DNA of 64,000 nucleotides from Dactylellina haptotyla. Lineage: Eukaryota > Ascomycota > Orbiliomycetes > Orbiliales > Orbiliaceae. Below are positions 22,102 through 31,855 of this stretch, in pieces. The position numbers and the translations under genes were made by a program. The stretch covers positions 372,001 through 436,000 of the forward strand of contig CM062388.1 of the NCBI GenBank assembly GCA_031310005.1. The letters are read 5' to 3'. Positions within the stretch are counted from its first letter, which is position 1, and the number at the start of each line of letters is the position of its first letter. The notes beneath the pieces are model-generated. The model was not told where the DNA came from. It made no database searches and worked only from the letters and a program-made list of their open reading frames with translations.

Positions 22102-24597
22102 ATGGCCAGAGCGTCGCCATCATGGAGATCCGTCATAGCGGTACTAATTTTTATTTTGGTCTTCTTCTCATGGTTAAATACGACCATAATTTTTCGATTC
22201 GCGCGGCCGCGTAGTTCCGGAGATACCGGTTCTCTTTCAACCAAGGAAGCAACTCCCCCCACTAGTCCTGCTGACGCTAAAAGTCCATTGAAAAAATGGA
22301 CGCTTGGGTCTTTAACAAATCGAAAGATACACAAACGAAAGCCTGCTGATACCGATAAGGAAGGAAACCCCCTGATAATCCGAGCCAAAGATAGTCCCGG
22401 GGGTGATGATGAAATACAACCAATAATAACTCGACCACCAACAGAGCAGAGATATACTTTCCAATACCCTGATACCAGGGGATGGGAAGATTTGGTCATG
22501 GTTGGGTATGGGGTCCGCGTAACGGAACCACCACCTGAAGATATTTCGAAAGAAGGCTCTGATATAGTGATGGAGCCACAGAACAACTATCACTATGGGG
22601 CTGTGGATGTTGTTTACACAGACCAGTTGTATAACGGTATCGAAATTCTCCGCGCTTTCGGTAAAACGATAAAGGGCAATGTAGTTCGCACTGTTACTGT
22701 TGAAAACCCTGGAGGGGAACAATCCTTAAAATGCGAAGGAACATACGAATTTACCATCGATCCAAAAGAAGGGATCCTCGTAATCCACCGACGCTTCAAG
22801 AATAGGGACCAAGGTATCCCAGTGGAGGAAAAGACTTCAGAAATAATTTGGAGAGTTTGGTACGAAGAGATAACCAAGGCGGCAGCCAATTTTAAAGAAA
22901 AGAAAACTAAAGTTCCGTGGAAGCGAGAGCCTCGAATCAAGGATTTGAAATATATTACAATGGAAAACGTTGTAAATGCAGAAACAAAAGACAATATAGA
23001 TGACGCGTTTGAAAAGATACGCGGTATGGGTTTATTAGAGGAGCTTAAGGAATGGAAGTGGCATTCTCGAGCAGGCCGATTTTATAAAAAGTCGAACGGT
23101 TACCGTTTTCGAGTCAGTGCCGTTAGCAACAATCCCGTCATGCAACAAGTTTTCAACGCAATTATTGGTTCTAGGAATGGCAAAGGACCAGCTCGAATGC
23201 TGCTGGACCACTCTAAAGCTCTTGGTGGCAAACAAATCATCGAAATCGTAGTTTGGAAGAAATTCGAGGCATTCTATCCTTCGATCGCATATAGACTGGG
23301 TAATTTACCTCTTGGTTACAACCCGCCAAAACCAGATTTCGAGAAATCCAACGCGCGAGGAGGGTGGGGGTCAACTCTGAGAAAGCGAACTTCTCTCTCC
23401 TATATTAATCAAATCGGAAAAAGTTCGGCAATTAGCTTCAGTAGGGAAGCTAAAACTGACTTAGATGGGCTACTTGAAAAATTGCAAAACTGGGCTTTCG
23501 TTAGCATTATCAAGGCTCACATTTTGCTAAAATGCTGGCCAGGTAGATCAGACGAGATAGATCATGGAATACAATATAAATTGGGAGGATTAAGTCGCCT
23601 GGCGGATCCTGACACGAAAACACGTCGCTTGCATGCGCGAGCTACTGAGGAACCCTCCTCGGATCCACCATCACGTGACCCTTGGACTCTTAGCTCCTCA
23701 CCGTTCGACAGTGCAATGGAAAGCTCTGAGATAATGGAATATCGCTCATACGAAGAGTTAGCTATTGATGGCGACAAGATTAGAGCTTCTGCACCTCTAG
23801 AAGTAGATGTATCCCTGGCTGGTTCTGACATCATAACCGATACCGAAAATAACTACGCGATAGAGAAAACAGATATTGAAAATCTGGATGTGAATGACTT
23901 TGAATATCTTCGACTTATTTTATTAGTTGGAAAAACAATCCCACAGAATTTTCAAATGTATTTAGTTGAAAACCCTGTGCCACTGCATCCTAAAAGAAAC
24001 AACGGCAAACCATCGACTCCGTACGCTTTCACTCTTTCTGCAGATGACGGCATCTTCGTAGTAAACAGTGCATTCAAAAAGGAAGACGCTGGCTATACGC
24101 AAGAGTATAGGTTCTCGGAAATACTATTTAGAATTTGGTACGAGGCGGTTCAAGGTACTCAAGGCCAAAGAAGTATTGGAGATCTGAAATATATCATAAT
24201 GGATCTCGTGATTAATGCAGAAACACGAATGTTAACTGAACACATTTTCCAGATCTTGGAAAGGCTGGTGATGCCAGTTAAAATAAACAATGGAAGATAC
24301 TCGGTAGCTGGTTATCAAATCAATTTGAGTTTGGCATCTGGAAACAAGGAAGTGCAACGAGCTTTTAGTGCGCTTATTGGTTGTCAGAATGGTAAAGGAA
24401 TTGCTCGGATGCTTCGAGAACATTGGCAGGCATTTGGGCAAAAGGAGGTCATTGAAATAAAAATATTTAAACATCCGAGTCTTCCACATCCATTTATCCT
24501 ATACAAAGTCGCCAGACTGCCGAGAAGGCTTCCAAATGTTCGCCGGAGTCTTCGATTTAGAGTAGGTACTGATAGACCTCGGCTTACTGAAACATAG
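22102..24597 (+). CDS. Membrane-anchored protein with two copies of an unknown domain
   Basis: A single-exon gene of 831 residues. Residues 11-33 (VIAVLIFILVFFSWLNTTII) form one hydrophobic helix near the N-terminus, preceded by Arg residues, so it is a signal anchor or uncleaved signal. A Pro/Ser/Lys-rich region follows to about 150. Two homologous domains lie at about 160-400 and 582-806. They share QNNY/ENNY at the start, GKTI, VENP, GILVIHRRFK versus GIFVVNSAFK, EIIWRVWYE versus EILFRIWYE, DLKYI-M--V-NAET, and NGKG-ARML--H--A followed by IEI. Between them, 450-500 looks like a worn tail of a third copy. The preceding gene carries one copy. No known enzyme or binding motif is visible. Topology predicts the repeats lie in the secretory lumen or outside the cell, or in the cytosol if the anchor is reversed. 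Confidence 0.85.
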   Translation: MARASPSWRSVIAVLIFILVFFSWLNTTIIFRFARPRSSGDTGSLSTKEATPPTSPADAKSPLKKWTLGSLTNRKIHKRKPADTDKEGNPLIIRAKDSPGGDDEIQPIITRPPTEQRYTFQYPDTRGWEDLVMVGYGVRVTEPPPEDISKEGSDIVMEPQNNYHYGAVDVVYTDQLYNGIEILRAFGKTIKGNVVRTVTVENPGGEQSLKCEGTYEFTIDPKEGILVIHRRFKNRDQGIPVEEKTSEIIWRVWYEEITKAAANFKEKKTKVPWKREPRIKDLKYITMENVVNAETKDNIDDAFEKIRGMGLLEELKEWKWHSRAGRFYKKSNGYRFRVSAVSNNPVMQQVFNAIIGSRNGKGPARMLLDHSKALGGKQIIEIVVWKKFEAFYPSIAYRLGNLPLGYNPPKPDFEKSNARGGWGSTLRKRTSLSYINQIGKSSAISFSREAKTDLDGLLEKLQNWAFVSIIKAHILLKCWPGRSDEIDHGIQYKLGGLSRLADPDTKTRRLHARATEEPSSDPPSRDPWTLSSSPFDSAMESSEIMEYRSYEELAIDGDKIRASAPLEVDVSLAGSDIITDTENNYAIEKTDIENLDVNDFEYLRLILLVGKTIPQNFQMYLVENPVPLHPKRNNGKPSTPYAFTLSADDGIFVVNSAFKKEDAGYTQEYRFSEILFRIWYEAVQGTQGQRSIGDLKYIIMDLVINAETRMLTEHIFQILERLVMPVKINNGRYSVAGYQINLSLASGNKEVQRAFSALIGCQNGKGIARMLREHWQAFGQKEVIEIKIFKHPSLPHPFILYKVARLPRRLPNVRRSLRFRVGTDRPRLTET

Positions 24598-25929
24598 ATA
24601 CCGGTGGTCATAGCATTAATTTGAATATAGATTCTGCATGAATGCTAGCATACTGAGCTAACCGAAGATATAAATCTGGGTGTAAATTTGAAGAAGCGTA
24701 TGTGGTGGGATTCTATCATAGTCTAAACCTTACATACGGAAGTTGTATAGTCGTTTCCAAGTTTCGCTCATTTTTTGTTTGGCAAGATCGCCGCACTACC
24801 AGGAACCGAGTTTTTTTGACCTTTCTCAACAGATCGCCATTCGCTTATTCGAGTTTTGGAAACAATGATACACCCTCGTGAGCTTGTGCCAATTCGGTCG
24901 TCCGTTCCGCATAGCACCGTTGTTTTGGGGACTATTCCCAGTTGAAGTAGCGTGCTTTAGATAGCAAACGTGCGTTGCTTGATGACTATCATGTCCCAAA
25001 GATTTCCATTTATTCGTACAAAATGAAACTGTCTCCTTATATATATACAGTTCACCAGCTCTGTTGATCAGTCAATGTTGGTCGTTTTATTCGTATTGAG
25101 TGCGTAATCTCAATGAATTCTATACGATGATGGGCGTCAGTCAGAGGCGGAAATAGAGTATATAAAGATATATTATAAATTATACGATGTATCGTCATCT
25201 CGATGGAATACGACGTAAACAGGGACCACTGGAACCTTTCTCTTCATGTTGCTGCACGGGGTTGGCATGCGCCTCCCCCCGAGGCAATATTTCTTACAGG
25301 CTAGCTCATATTTGGGAGGTATAATTGCCAATTTAGGCAAGTGTCACTTAATAAAACTTCCAAACTGTGATAAAACAACACGGAGACCCCGCCAAGAGCA
25401 GACAGCTACCTATTCAAGGGAATAGATCTAAAACCCGGTTTGAAAGATCTCGGATGATATAATGTCGACTGCTCGTCTTAAGTATTATTATACTCCGGTT
25501 TTCTAGAGACGAGGTGCGTGTAAAACATCTTTGAACCGGGAAAATAGTAAAACACCTTGAATCCGGGTTCTTTCCTGATCCTGGCATTTCGGTTTATCTT
25601 GATGTTTCTGTAAATCCTAATCAAAAATAGTAGAATAGAGGATATGTAATTATAAATAAATAGCGTGGGTTCGCCGTGGAAGAGTCTCTTAGAATTAGTT
25701 CGAGTAACAGTCTTCGTCTCGTCGAAATACAGTTGATTCTCTTCGCTGAGCCAGCTTCCGGAAGCAGGTCCTTCTTCTACCCTCTTTTTCGATTCGCTCA
25801 TTTATCCATCTGCAAAGATTTTCTGCGAAAATCAAATCCAATCCCGAAAACTAGCAGCTAATCAAGAATTAAGATCTAATTCCCTCAATCGAAATACAGG
25901 ATCTTCTTAAGAAGCCCCCAATTTTCAAC
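24598..25929. other. Intergenic region
   Basis: A/T-rich sequence with several TATATA runs (for example near 25037 and 25158-25190). The open frames at 25478-25861 overlap on opposite strands with no features. An in-frame stop at 25909-25911 fixes the start of the next gene near 25930. Confidence 0.45.
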
Positions 25930-26808
25930 ATGTGTTTGGAGGAAATAAGTTCATGCGGTGCTGGTCACTGTAAGCGTCAATACGGTCAAAATCGATGGCG
26001 TGATGGCTACACTTTTCAATACCAACTCAATGGCGTTGTCCCAGGAGTAAACCAACAGGCTATGGAAGCTGCCTTTGAGCGTGCCTTCCAGAAATGGGCC
26101 AAATATGTTCCTTATAGTTTCCAGAAGGCAAACGGAAACGCTAATTTAGTGATCAGCATTGTCGGTGCAAACGATAACTTTTTCAGACAAAATCCCGGAA
26201 CACAGGCGTACGCTAATAACGGACCTAATGGTGCGAGTGGGGGGATAAGCCACATTAATTTCATGGGCCCTGCATTCCCGAGAGGATGGACTGCGGCAGC
26301 TGTACATACTCTGTTTTTGCATGAGTTTGGTCATGTACTTGGCTTAACCCATGCAAATAATTTTAACTCTATTATGAATGCTTCTATTAACAACATGTTC
26401 AGTGAGCGAGAGCTCACGACTGATGATATTCAGAGGATTCAGGCCATTGTTGGAGTGGGCAAAGGACGAAACACCCAGGACAGCTACAATAACAACCAGC
26501 AAAACCCCCAGCAAAACCCACAGCAAAACCCCTATGGCCAACCAAATGTTGGAAACCCAAGGCTTCCGTCTCAGAATTACGGTCAACCAAATCAACGATA
26601 TGGTAACCCCTACCAAACCGGACCTCAACGTGGGCCTGGCCAATTCTATCAGAATGGGTACCAGAATCCGACTCAAAACCGGTATCAGCGTCAGCAAGGC
26701 CAAGGTTATCGTACTTACAGGCGATCGGCAATCGAACCTGGTAGTTCTCAAGATGAGAAAGGGGAGCCCGCAAGACGTTGGAAACGTCATCTGAAATTCG
26801 ACGAATAG
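25930..26808 (+). CDS. Matrixin-like (M10A) zinc metalloprotease, Gln/Asn/Pro-rich tail
   Basis: A 292-residue protein. The catalytic fold begins almost at the start: RWRDGYTFQYQLNG (22-35) and AFERAFQKWAKYVPYSF match the opening of matrixin domains. The zinc site is HEFGHVLGLTH (131-141, HExxHxxGxxH) with Glu132 as the catalytic base. The Met-turn is SIMNAS (147-152). So the active site is complete. There is no propeptide with a cysteine switch. No clear signal peptide precedes the domain, although an in-frame stop just upstream supports this start. Residues 180-292 are low-complexity, rich in Gln, Asn, Pro, Gly and Tyr with repeated QQNPQQNP units, then a basic end. The target and location are unknown; non-classical export, or a missing 5' exon with its own signal, is possible. 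Confidence 0.85.
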   Translation: MCLEEISSCGAGHCKRQYGQNRWRDGYTFQYQLNGVVPGVNQQAMEAAFERAFQKWAKYVPYSFQKANGNANLVISIVGANDNFFRQNPGTQAYANNGPNGASGGISHINFMGPAFPRGWTAAAVHTLFLHEFGHVLGLTHANNFNSIMNASINNMFSERELTTDDIQRIQAIVGVGKGRNTQDSYNNNQQNPQQNPQQNPYGQPNVGNPRLPSQNYGQPNQRYGNPYQTGPQRGPGQFYQNGYQNPTQNRYQRQQGQGYRTYRRSAIEPGSSQDEKGEPARRWKRHLKFDE

Positions 26809-27361
26809 ATATAACTGGAGATAATATATTTAAAGTTTAGATACCTCTGCCTGTACATCCTAGCACACTATGATCTAAATCTCTTTGCTTTATTAAATCC
26901 GAGTAGTTAAATGGCATAGGGGAGGACGGATTCATGCTGTCAGAAAGAATATTAATTTTAAGCTTACCTCTCACCATCAAGATTAACTATTGTAAGACAT
27001 ATGCATGTTATTGCACATTATTAGTTCATCAAAGACGTTACTATTGAGATCTCAATAAATTGGTGCTAGCCGCTCCCTCGGTCTTAAAAGACATTGAACT
27101 TCAATTAGACTTTTCAGTTCCATAAGTTGGCTCTGAGACCAAACCTCAGATTGCTGCGTTATTGTGTTGAAATTTGGCGAGTTGAAATTCGCGTCCCACA
27201 TCGGGCAACAAAGGTAGCTTCAATCGAGCTCGACTACACTTCATCTTCTCACACATTTACCTACCAGTTCATCACCTTGGGACACAATACGAGTACGGTT
27301 ACGGAAAGGTACGAACCTTCGATTTTCAGCTGGGGCATATCGATTTGATTTCTTTCGCGAT
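26809..27361. other. Intergenic region
   Basis: The 3' end of the metalloprotease gene and the promoter of NIF3. No gene is seen. Confidence 0.5.
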
Positions 27362-28288
27362 ATGTCATCCCCCGTTTCTCCGATAATCCGGACCATTCTG
27401 GCATCTCTGCGCCGCTTGTACCCAGAGCATCTGGCAGACAAGGCATGGGATAACACCGGGCTCCTGCTATCGCCGCCTCCACTCTCACTGCCGTCTTCGG
27501 CGCTAAAGACACCCAAGATCCTGCTCACTATCGACCTTACCACCGCGGTAGCTACCGAAGCTATTGGTCTTAATGCGGCAATGGTGGTCACCTATCACCC
27601 CATCATATTCCGACCTTTGAAGTCTCTCACAACCGACAACACTCAGCAGACGACATTGCTTCGCTTAGTGCAAGCGGGAATCAGTGTATACAGTCCGCAC
27701 ACTGCCGTTGATGCTGTCAAAGGGGGTGTGAACGACTGGCTAGCCACCGGCGTGTCTGGTGGGGAGTTATATGAAACTTCTAGGACACCAATACAGCCTT
27801 GCCCTGGTGTTCAGGGAACAGAATATGATGGTTCAGGGTACGGAAGACTGATAACTCTAAAGGAGCCTACAGATATTAGGACGGCTGTTGAGAGGGTCAA
27901 GGGGTTTCTCGAAATGAATCGTCTCCAAGTAGCACTGGCTAAGCGCCATTCTGTTGCAGAACCTGAGAGAGACATCAAAACCATTGCTGTCTGCGCAGGT
28001 TCTGGAGGCAGCGTATTCAAAGACGTCAAGGCTGATTTACTGTTCACCGGCGAGATGAGTCACCATGAGGCTCTCAGTGCCAAAGAAACGGGAACTAGCA
28101 TTATTGCTTGCTTCCATTCTAATACCGAAAGGGGATATCTGCCATTCATGAAGCAGAGGCTTTTGGAAACTCTACCACGTGCCTGGGAGGAATTGATTGA
28201 AGAGGAAGGAAGGGACGAAATGCTGGATTTAGAGGGATGGGATGTGGTGATAAGTCAGAACGACAGAGATCCTTACGAGATCCTGTAA
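27362..28288 (+). CDS. NIF3: NIF3 family protein (GTP cyclohydrolase I type 2/DUF34)
   Basis: A single-exon gene of 308 residues, the normal length of the fungal family. Characteristic metal-site motifs are present: AWDNTGLLL near the start, VVTYHPIIF (His79), SPHTAVDAVKGGVNDWLA (111-128), TGEMSHHEAL (229-238) and CFHSNTERGYL (250-260, His252 and Glu256). The family forms ring-shaped multimers with a two-metal centre. Its biochemical role is not settled; eukaryotic members were first described as binding the transcription co-activator Ngg1, and roles in nucleotide or cofactor repair have been suggested. There is no targeting signal, so cytosolic or nuclear location is likely. The neighbours give no functional hint. 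Confidence 0.95.
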   Translation: MSSPVSPIIRTILASLRRLYPEHLADKAWDNTGLLLSPPPLSLPSSALKTPKILLTIDLTTAVATEAIGLNAAMVVTYHPIIFRPLKSLTTDNTQQTTLLRLVQAGISVYSPHTAVDAVKGGVNDWLATGVSGGELYETSRTPIQPCPGVQGTEYDGSGYGRLITLKEPTDIRTAVERVKGFLEMNRLQVALAKRHSVAEPERDIKTIAVCAGSGGSVFKDVKADLLFTGEMSHHEALSAKETGTSIIACFHSNTERGYLPFMKQRLLETLPRAWEELIEEEGRDEMLDLEGWDVVISQNDRDPYEIL

Positions 28289-28900
28289 ATATGTTCTTTA
28301 TGACATAAGTTGTATCAGTCTTGAATAATTAATTTTTCATCTGCCGTTCAGTTATAATATGAATAATTTGGCTTTGGTCGAAGCATTCCGTCTCCGCTAG
28401 TTTCTCAGAGAATATTGTATTCAACCTTGAAAAAGATCCCATTCTTTACTTGAAGTTTGAAGGGCAATTGGTGGATTTGTGGCTGATAGTCTTTCTCTCG
28501 TAAAGCCACATCCCGTTCTATTGAGCAAAGGTAGATATCATTGAATATTTCAGTTCCGGAATATTCAATATTCGTCGTCAGCGTTTGTTCAATTTCCAGT
28601 TGCTGAGTATGTGACAAGATGTGGCGCTGCGTAAGTGTGGCTGGTGAGCATCTCTCAAATATCAAAATCCATTCATCCAAATTCATAGTGGCCCTCTATT
28701 CAAATCAAAATCATTTTCTTGGTGTAAGTGGCTAAATAATTTGAATTTAAATAGACACGGAGTCACATAACTCACATCCATACTTGATAGAATCAAAAAG
28801 TTCAAAGATCCTCTTTTCCATCTATCATTTACACTTTCACATCAAATTTGAATTGCCATATTGATATCATAAGTTCCACGTCTACAGGAACGAAGACGCA
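28289..28900. other. Intergenic region with a doubtful 93-codon minus-strand frame
   Basis: The 3' end of NIF3 and the promoter of the next gene. An ATG-started minus-strand frame at 28405-28686 would give 93 residues (starting MNLDEWILIFERC). It has no recognisable domain and lies in A/T-rich sequence, so I do not call it a gene. It contains one of three copies of a 12-base word discussed in the findings. Confidence 0.35.
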
Positions 28901-29644
28901 ATGAACTACAACGTTGATCTCGCCAAGGTCGTTTTCACGAATATTGATACACCCACCATCTGGGCTTCAACGACCACTACTGCTGTCGCAACTCAAGGGA
29001 CAGGAACAATGCAAAACTACGGAAAGAAGCACGAGCCTCGATTGATGAGTGATTCAAACTCGGTCATGACCAATTTGCAAATGAGTAGTCTCACTCAAAC
29101 CACTGGTGCAATGACTACATATACCGGTGGGTTCGGTGCGTCAGCCGTCACGTCTATCGATATGTCCGTTACTCGCACTCTGAGCATCGTCTATTCCAAT
29201 ACTGTCATTGCGACCTTTACAGCTGTTGGAACATCGGCCAGCCATCCTCAAACCACTAGTCCATCCCGCGGGTTGAGAGCCGCGAAAGACTATATGCCAA
29301 CTATCCAAGCATTGTTGATGTCAATCCTTGGGGGTATCTTTTGCTTCTGTGTCATCCGAGCATTTATGCATGGTAGAATTTTCGAGCGTCAAGTAGCTAG
29401 AGAAATAGCCATCATGGGTAGGGATGAGGACAGGAACAATCATCATGGCGGTACATCTGATGAAGACACTGGAAATTCTTCTGAGAGCCTTTTCGTTCCA
29501 AATGACTCTGCCCCGACCTCGGTTTCTCGAGCTAGCTCTCGATATACTCCCAGACATCTCTTGCCAATTAGCCAGGCCACGACTGAGGTAGAAGAAGGCG
29601 TCGAGCTTACTACGTTTGCCTCGAATGAAGAAACCCGCCATTGA
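28901..29644 (+). CDS. Single-pass membrane protein, Thr/Ser-rich ectodomain, unknown
   Basis: A 247-residue single-exon frame. Residues 1-125 are rich in Thr, Ser, Ala and Gly (for example WASTTTTAVATQG), as in glycosylated fungal wall and surface proteins, but there is no N-terminal signal peptide. One transmembrane helix lies at about 133-155 (PTIQALLMSILGGIFCFCVI), followed by a basic residue and a hydrophilic, acidic, Ser-rich tail to the end. The likely topology is reverse-signal-anchored with the Thr-rich part outside. I recognise no family. The architecture (outer Thr/Ser-rich region, one helix, cytoplasmic tail) resembles wall-stress-sensor-like proteins, but that is only analogy. 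Confidence 0.6.
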   Translation: MNYNVDLAKVVFTNIDTPTIWASTTTTAVATQGTGTMQNYGKKHEPRLMSDSNSVMTNLQMSSLTQTTGAMTTYTGGFGASAVTSIDMSVTRTLSIVYSNTVIATFTAVGTSASHPQTTSPSRGLRAAKDYMPTIQALLMSILGGIFCFCVIRAFMHGRIFERQVAREIAIMGRDEDRNNHHGGTSDEDTGNSSESLFVPNDSAPTSVSRASSRYTPRHLLPISQATTEVEEGVELTTFASNEETRH

Positions 29645-29934
29645 TCATTATGCATCAACCGGGGTAAGCCAACTGTCTTTATGTAATTTATCTTATAAGA
29701 TATGCTAATCGATAGTAAAAACCTAGTATTCCAACCTATATGCAACTAAACTACACCGTTATCAAGGAACTATCTATCAGTGTTGGCCTTTTATCGAAGA
29801 GGCTTAATATGCAGCTCCTAGGAATGTACCCCCTTCGATAATTACTCTAAATAAAAGCAGTATCTCCCTTTGAGTTAAAATTTTTTTGTGATTATTATCT
29901 CGAAATAATGATCCTAATAATGCAAGAAAAAACA

Positions 29935-30834
29935 TTATAACCGCGATCCTTCACTAAAGGTCGTACCTCGCCTTCCGTCAAGAATATAACTAACAACGGG
30001 TCCTCCACTCCAAATACTCTGACTTGTCTCATCCACTTCAGTCCCAACAATGGCATTGACATCATTATCCCTATCCCCATCAATAAAATTACCTCCTTGT
30101 AGGCCTTCCAGACGCTTTAAAACTCTTCGCTTTCTTCTTCGGTTTCGAATTTTGTGAACAGTCAGGGCCGTAATACAGACCGCCGCCGAGATACCACCAA
30201 TCGTGCCACCGATTATTGCGGCAGCAGGCTTCGGTTGGTTTGGGAATGGCGGCGGTGTAGTTGCGTAATTTGTTGGCATCGTGGTTGTCGAAGTCGGGTT
30301 TGCGGTGTTCGTGCGTGGCGTGGCAAGTTTCGTATCTGAACCCTGGGCGACAGTTTCAGATCTCGTAGTCTCGGAACCCCCTCTTGAGCTACTAGATATA
30401 TCCGTCGCCGGCAAATTCTCTCGGTTGCCATTGGCGGTCTCAGTCAGAATCTGATTTTGCGTATTTCCGCCAATGCTGGCAGTTGTGGTGAGAATCACAA
30501 CTCCAGAGCTGGAAGTTGTGACTGAGTTCAAACTCGAACAGATAAACTGCGAGAAGAAACCACCCCTTTGACCTCCGCCACCCCCAAACCCACCAAACCC
30601 GCCCGTACAATTTGCACCAACACAGTTCTCTAGCAGTGCCAAATTGGTGGAATTGTTACAGTAGCATGGTAGATTACCTGGGTCGCAACCGGTTTGTGGT
30701 GATAGTTGTGACATACAGTCAAAACCGCAGCGCGGCATGCCGGCTGGCTGCGGTGTCGAAACGCATGATGGGAGGAGCAGGAAGCCAACAGGGAGGAGAT
30801 AAAGGAAAGTTGGTATTGTATGATACTGGAACAT
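29935..30834 (-). CDS. CFEM-domain single-pass membrane protein
   Basis: A 299-residue single-exon gene. A signal peptide (about 1-26, FLYLLPVGFLLLPSCVS) is followed by a CFEM domain with all eight cysteines (36, 40, 50, 57, 59, 71, 76, 99) in the pattern PxCxxxC, then CDPGNLPCYC and CVGANC. A Gly-rich insert (GGFGGFGGGGG) separates the seventh and eighth cysteines. A Ser/Thr/Pro-rich stalk runs to about 200, then one transmembrane helix (about 205-227) and a basic tail (KIRNRRRKRR). CFEM proteins act at the fungal surface in haem/iron uptake, host recognition and wall structure. The position three residues before Cys57, usually Asp and the haem-iron ligand in haem-binding members, is Asn54 here. 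A helix instead of a GPI signal suggests a receptor-like role, which is inference. Confidence 0.88.
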   Translation of the reverse strand: MFQYHTIPTFLYLLPVGFLLLPSCVSTPQPAGMPRCGFDCMSQLSPQTGCDPGNLPCYCNNSTNLALLENCVGANCTGGFGGFGGGGGQRGGFFSQFICSSLNSVTTSSSGVVILTTTASIGGNTQNQILTETANGNRENLPATDISSSSRGGSETTRSETVAQGSDTKLATPRTNTANPTSTTTMPTNYATTPPPFPNQPKPAAAIIGGTIGGISAAVCITALTVHKIRNRRRKRRVLKRLEGLQGGNFIDGDRDNDVNAIVGTEVDETSQSIWSGGPVVSYILDGRRGTTFSEGSRL

Positions 30835-31855
30835 TCCGAGGATGGTATTATTCTTGCGAACATCCCTATAAATAAAGGATTAGCTGGAACTGAATCGCAT
30901 CTTATTGTTCTAGTTCATCATCGAAGATCGGAAACAACGGAACTGAACCAAGATATTTGACTGAGCACTTTATTGGAAAAGGGTCATTTGTTATAAGCAC
31001 TCCTATATGCCATAAAGCTTGTGGAACAAGCCTAAAGTTTGCCTACAATTGTTAAGTAGATACTTTTTGCCGCTTGGCTTCGTACGATGTCATCCCCATG
31101 CTCCAGTCTGCTCATGCTTGGCATTTAACCTGTCCTACCGACGATCTTGAAATCTTATATTCATACTTGCCTATGAGATCCTAGATTTGACTGAACCTTT
31201 CTCCTATCTTGAGAGCAAGTTTGTGTAACCTCGGAAGTTTGCAGATACTAAGGACGTAGGGGCACTATATCCATTCGGATGGAGGAATCTCGGCCGAACC
31301 TTACCATATAACAAGGTGCCAGTTATCTACTCGTAGTATATAGAATTTGTGAGACCATAAATCTCACTAAATATGGGATGCTGCACTGCCGTGAGTCAGC
31401 TCAACCTCTGCATGATTTTTGGCATATATTTTTATGAATAAAATGTATCGACGTGGAACTGCTCGATGTTGATTTGTTCAATATACTATTTCAGGGTGGT
31501 TCTTCGCTGCTGCGTACATTACACGAGCTTGCAAGTCTAAAGGCTTACCTCGATATGTAACCACGCAAAGGAATCTCCGACAAAGCTAGCCCATCTCGGC
31601 CGATAAGATTATTATCGCCTGTTCTATTGCGATATAAATTGTAGTTACGATATTTTAGACTTTTTCTAAGCTCTTTTGAGCCCCTTGGTTCATTGTTTTT
31701 TAAATATGAAAATATAACGTGTATTTATCGGATTTTCTAGGTAAACATATATACTTTCTACAAGGCTAAAATACTAGCAGAAAAGAAAACTCATAATTCA
31801 GATACGCCTCCGGAAACGCCTAATATGACTACATGATAGCGTAAATATTTATTTC
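30835..31855. other. Intergenic region
   Basis: About one kilobase of A/T-rich sequence between two minus-strand genes: the promoter of the CFEM gene and the 3' region of the Cys-rich secreted gene. The open frames at 30612-30875 are shadows near the CFEM start. I see no other gene. Confidence 0.45.
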
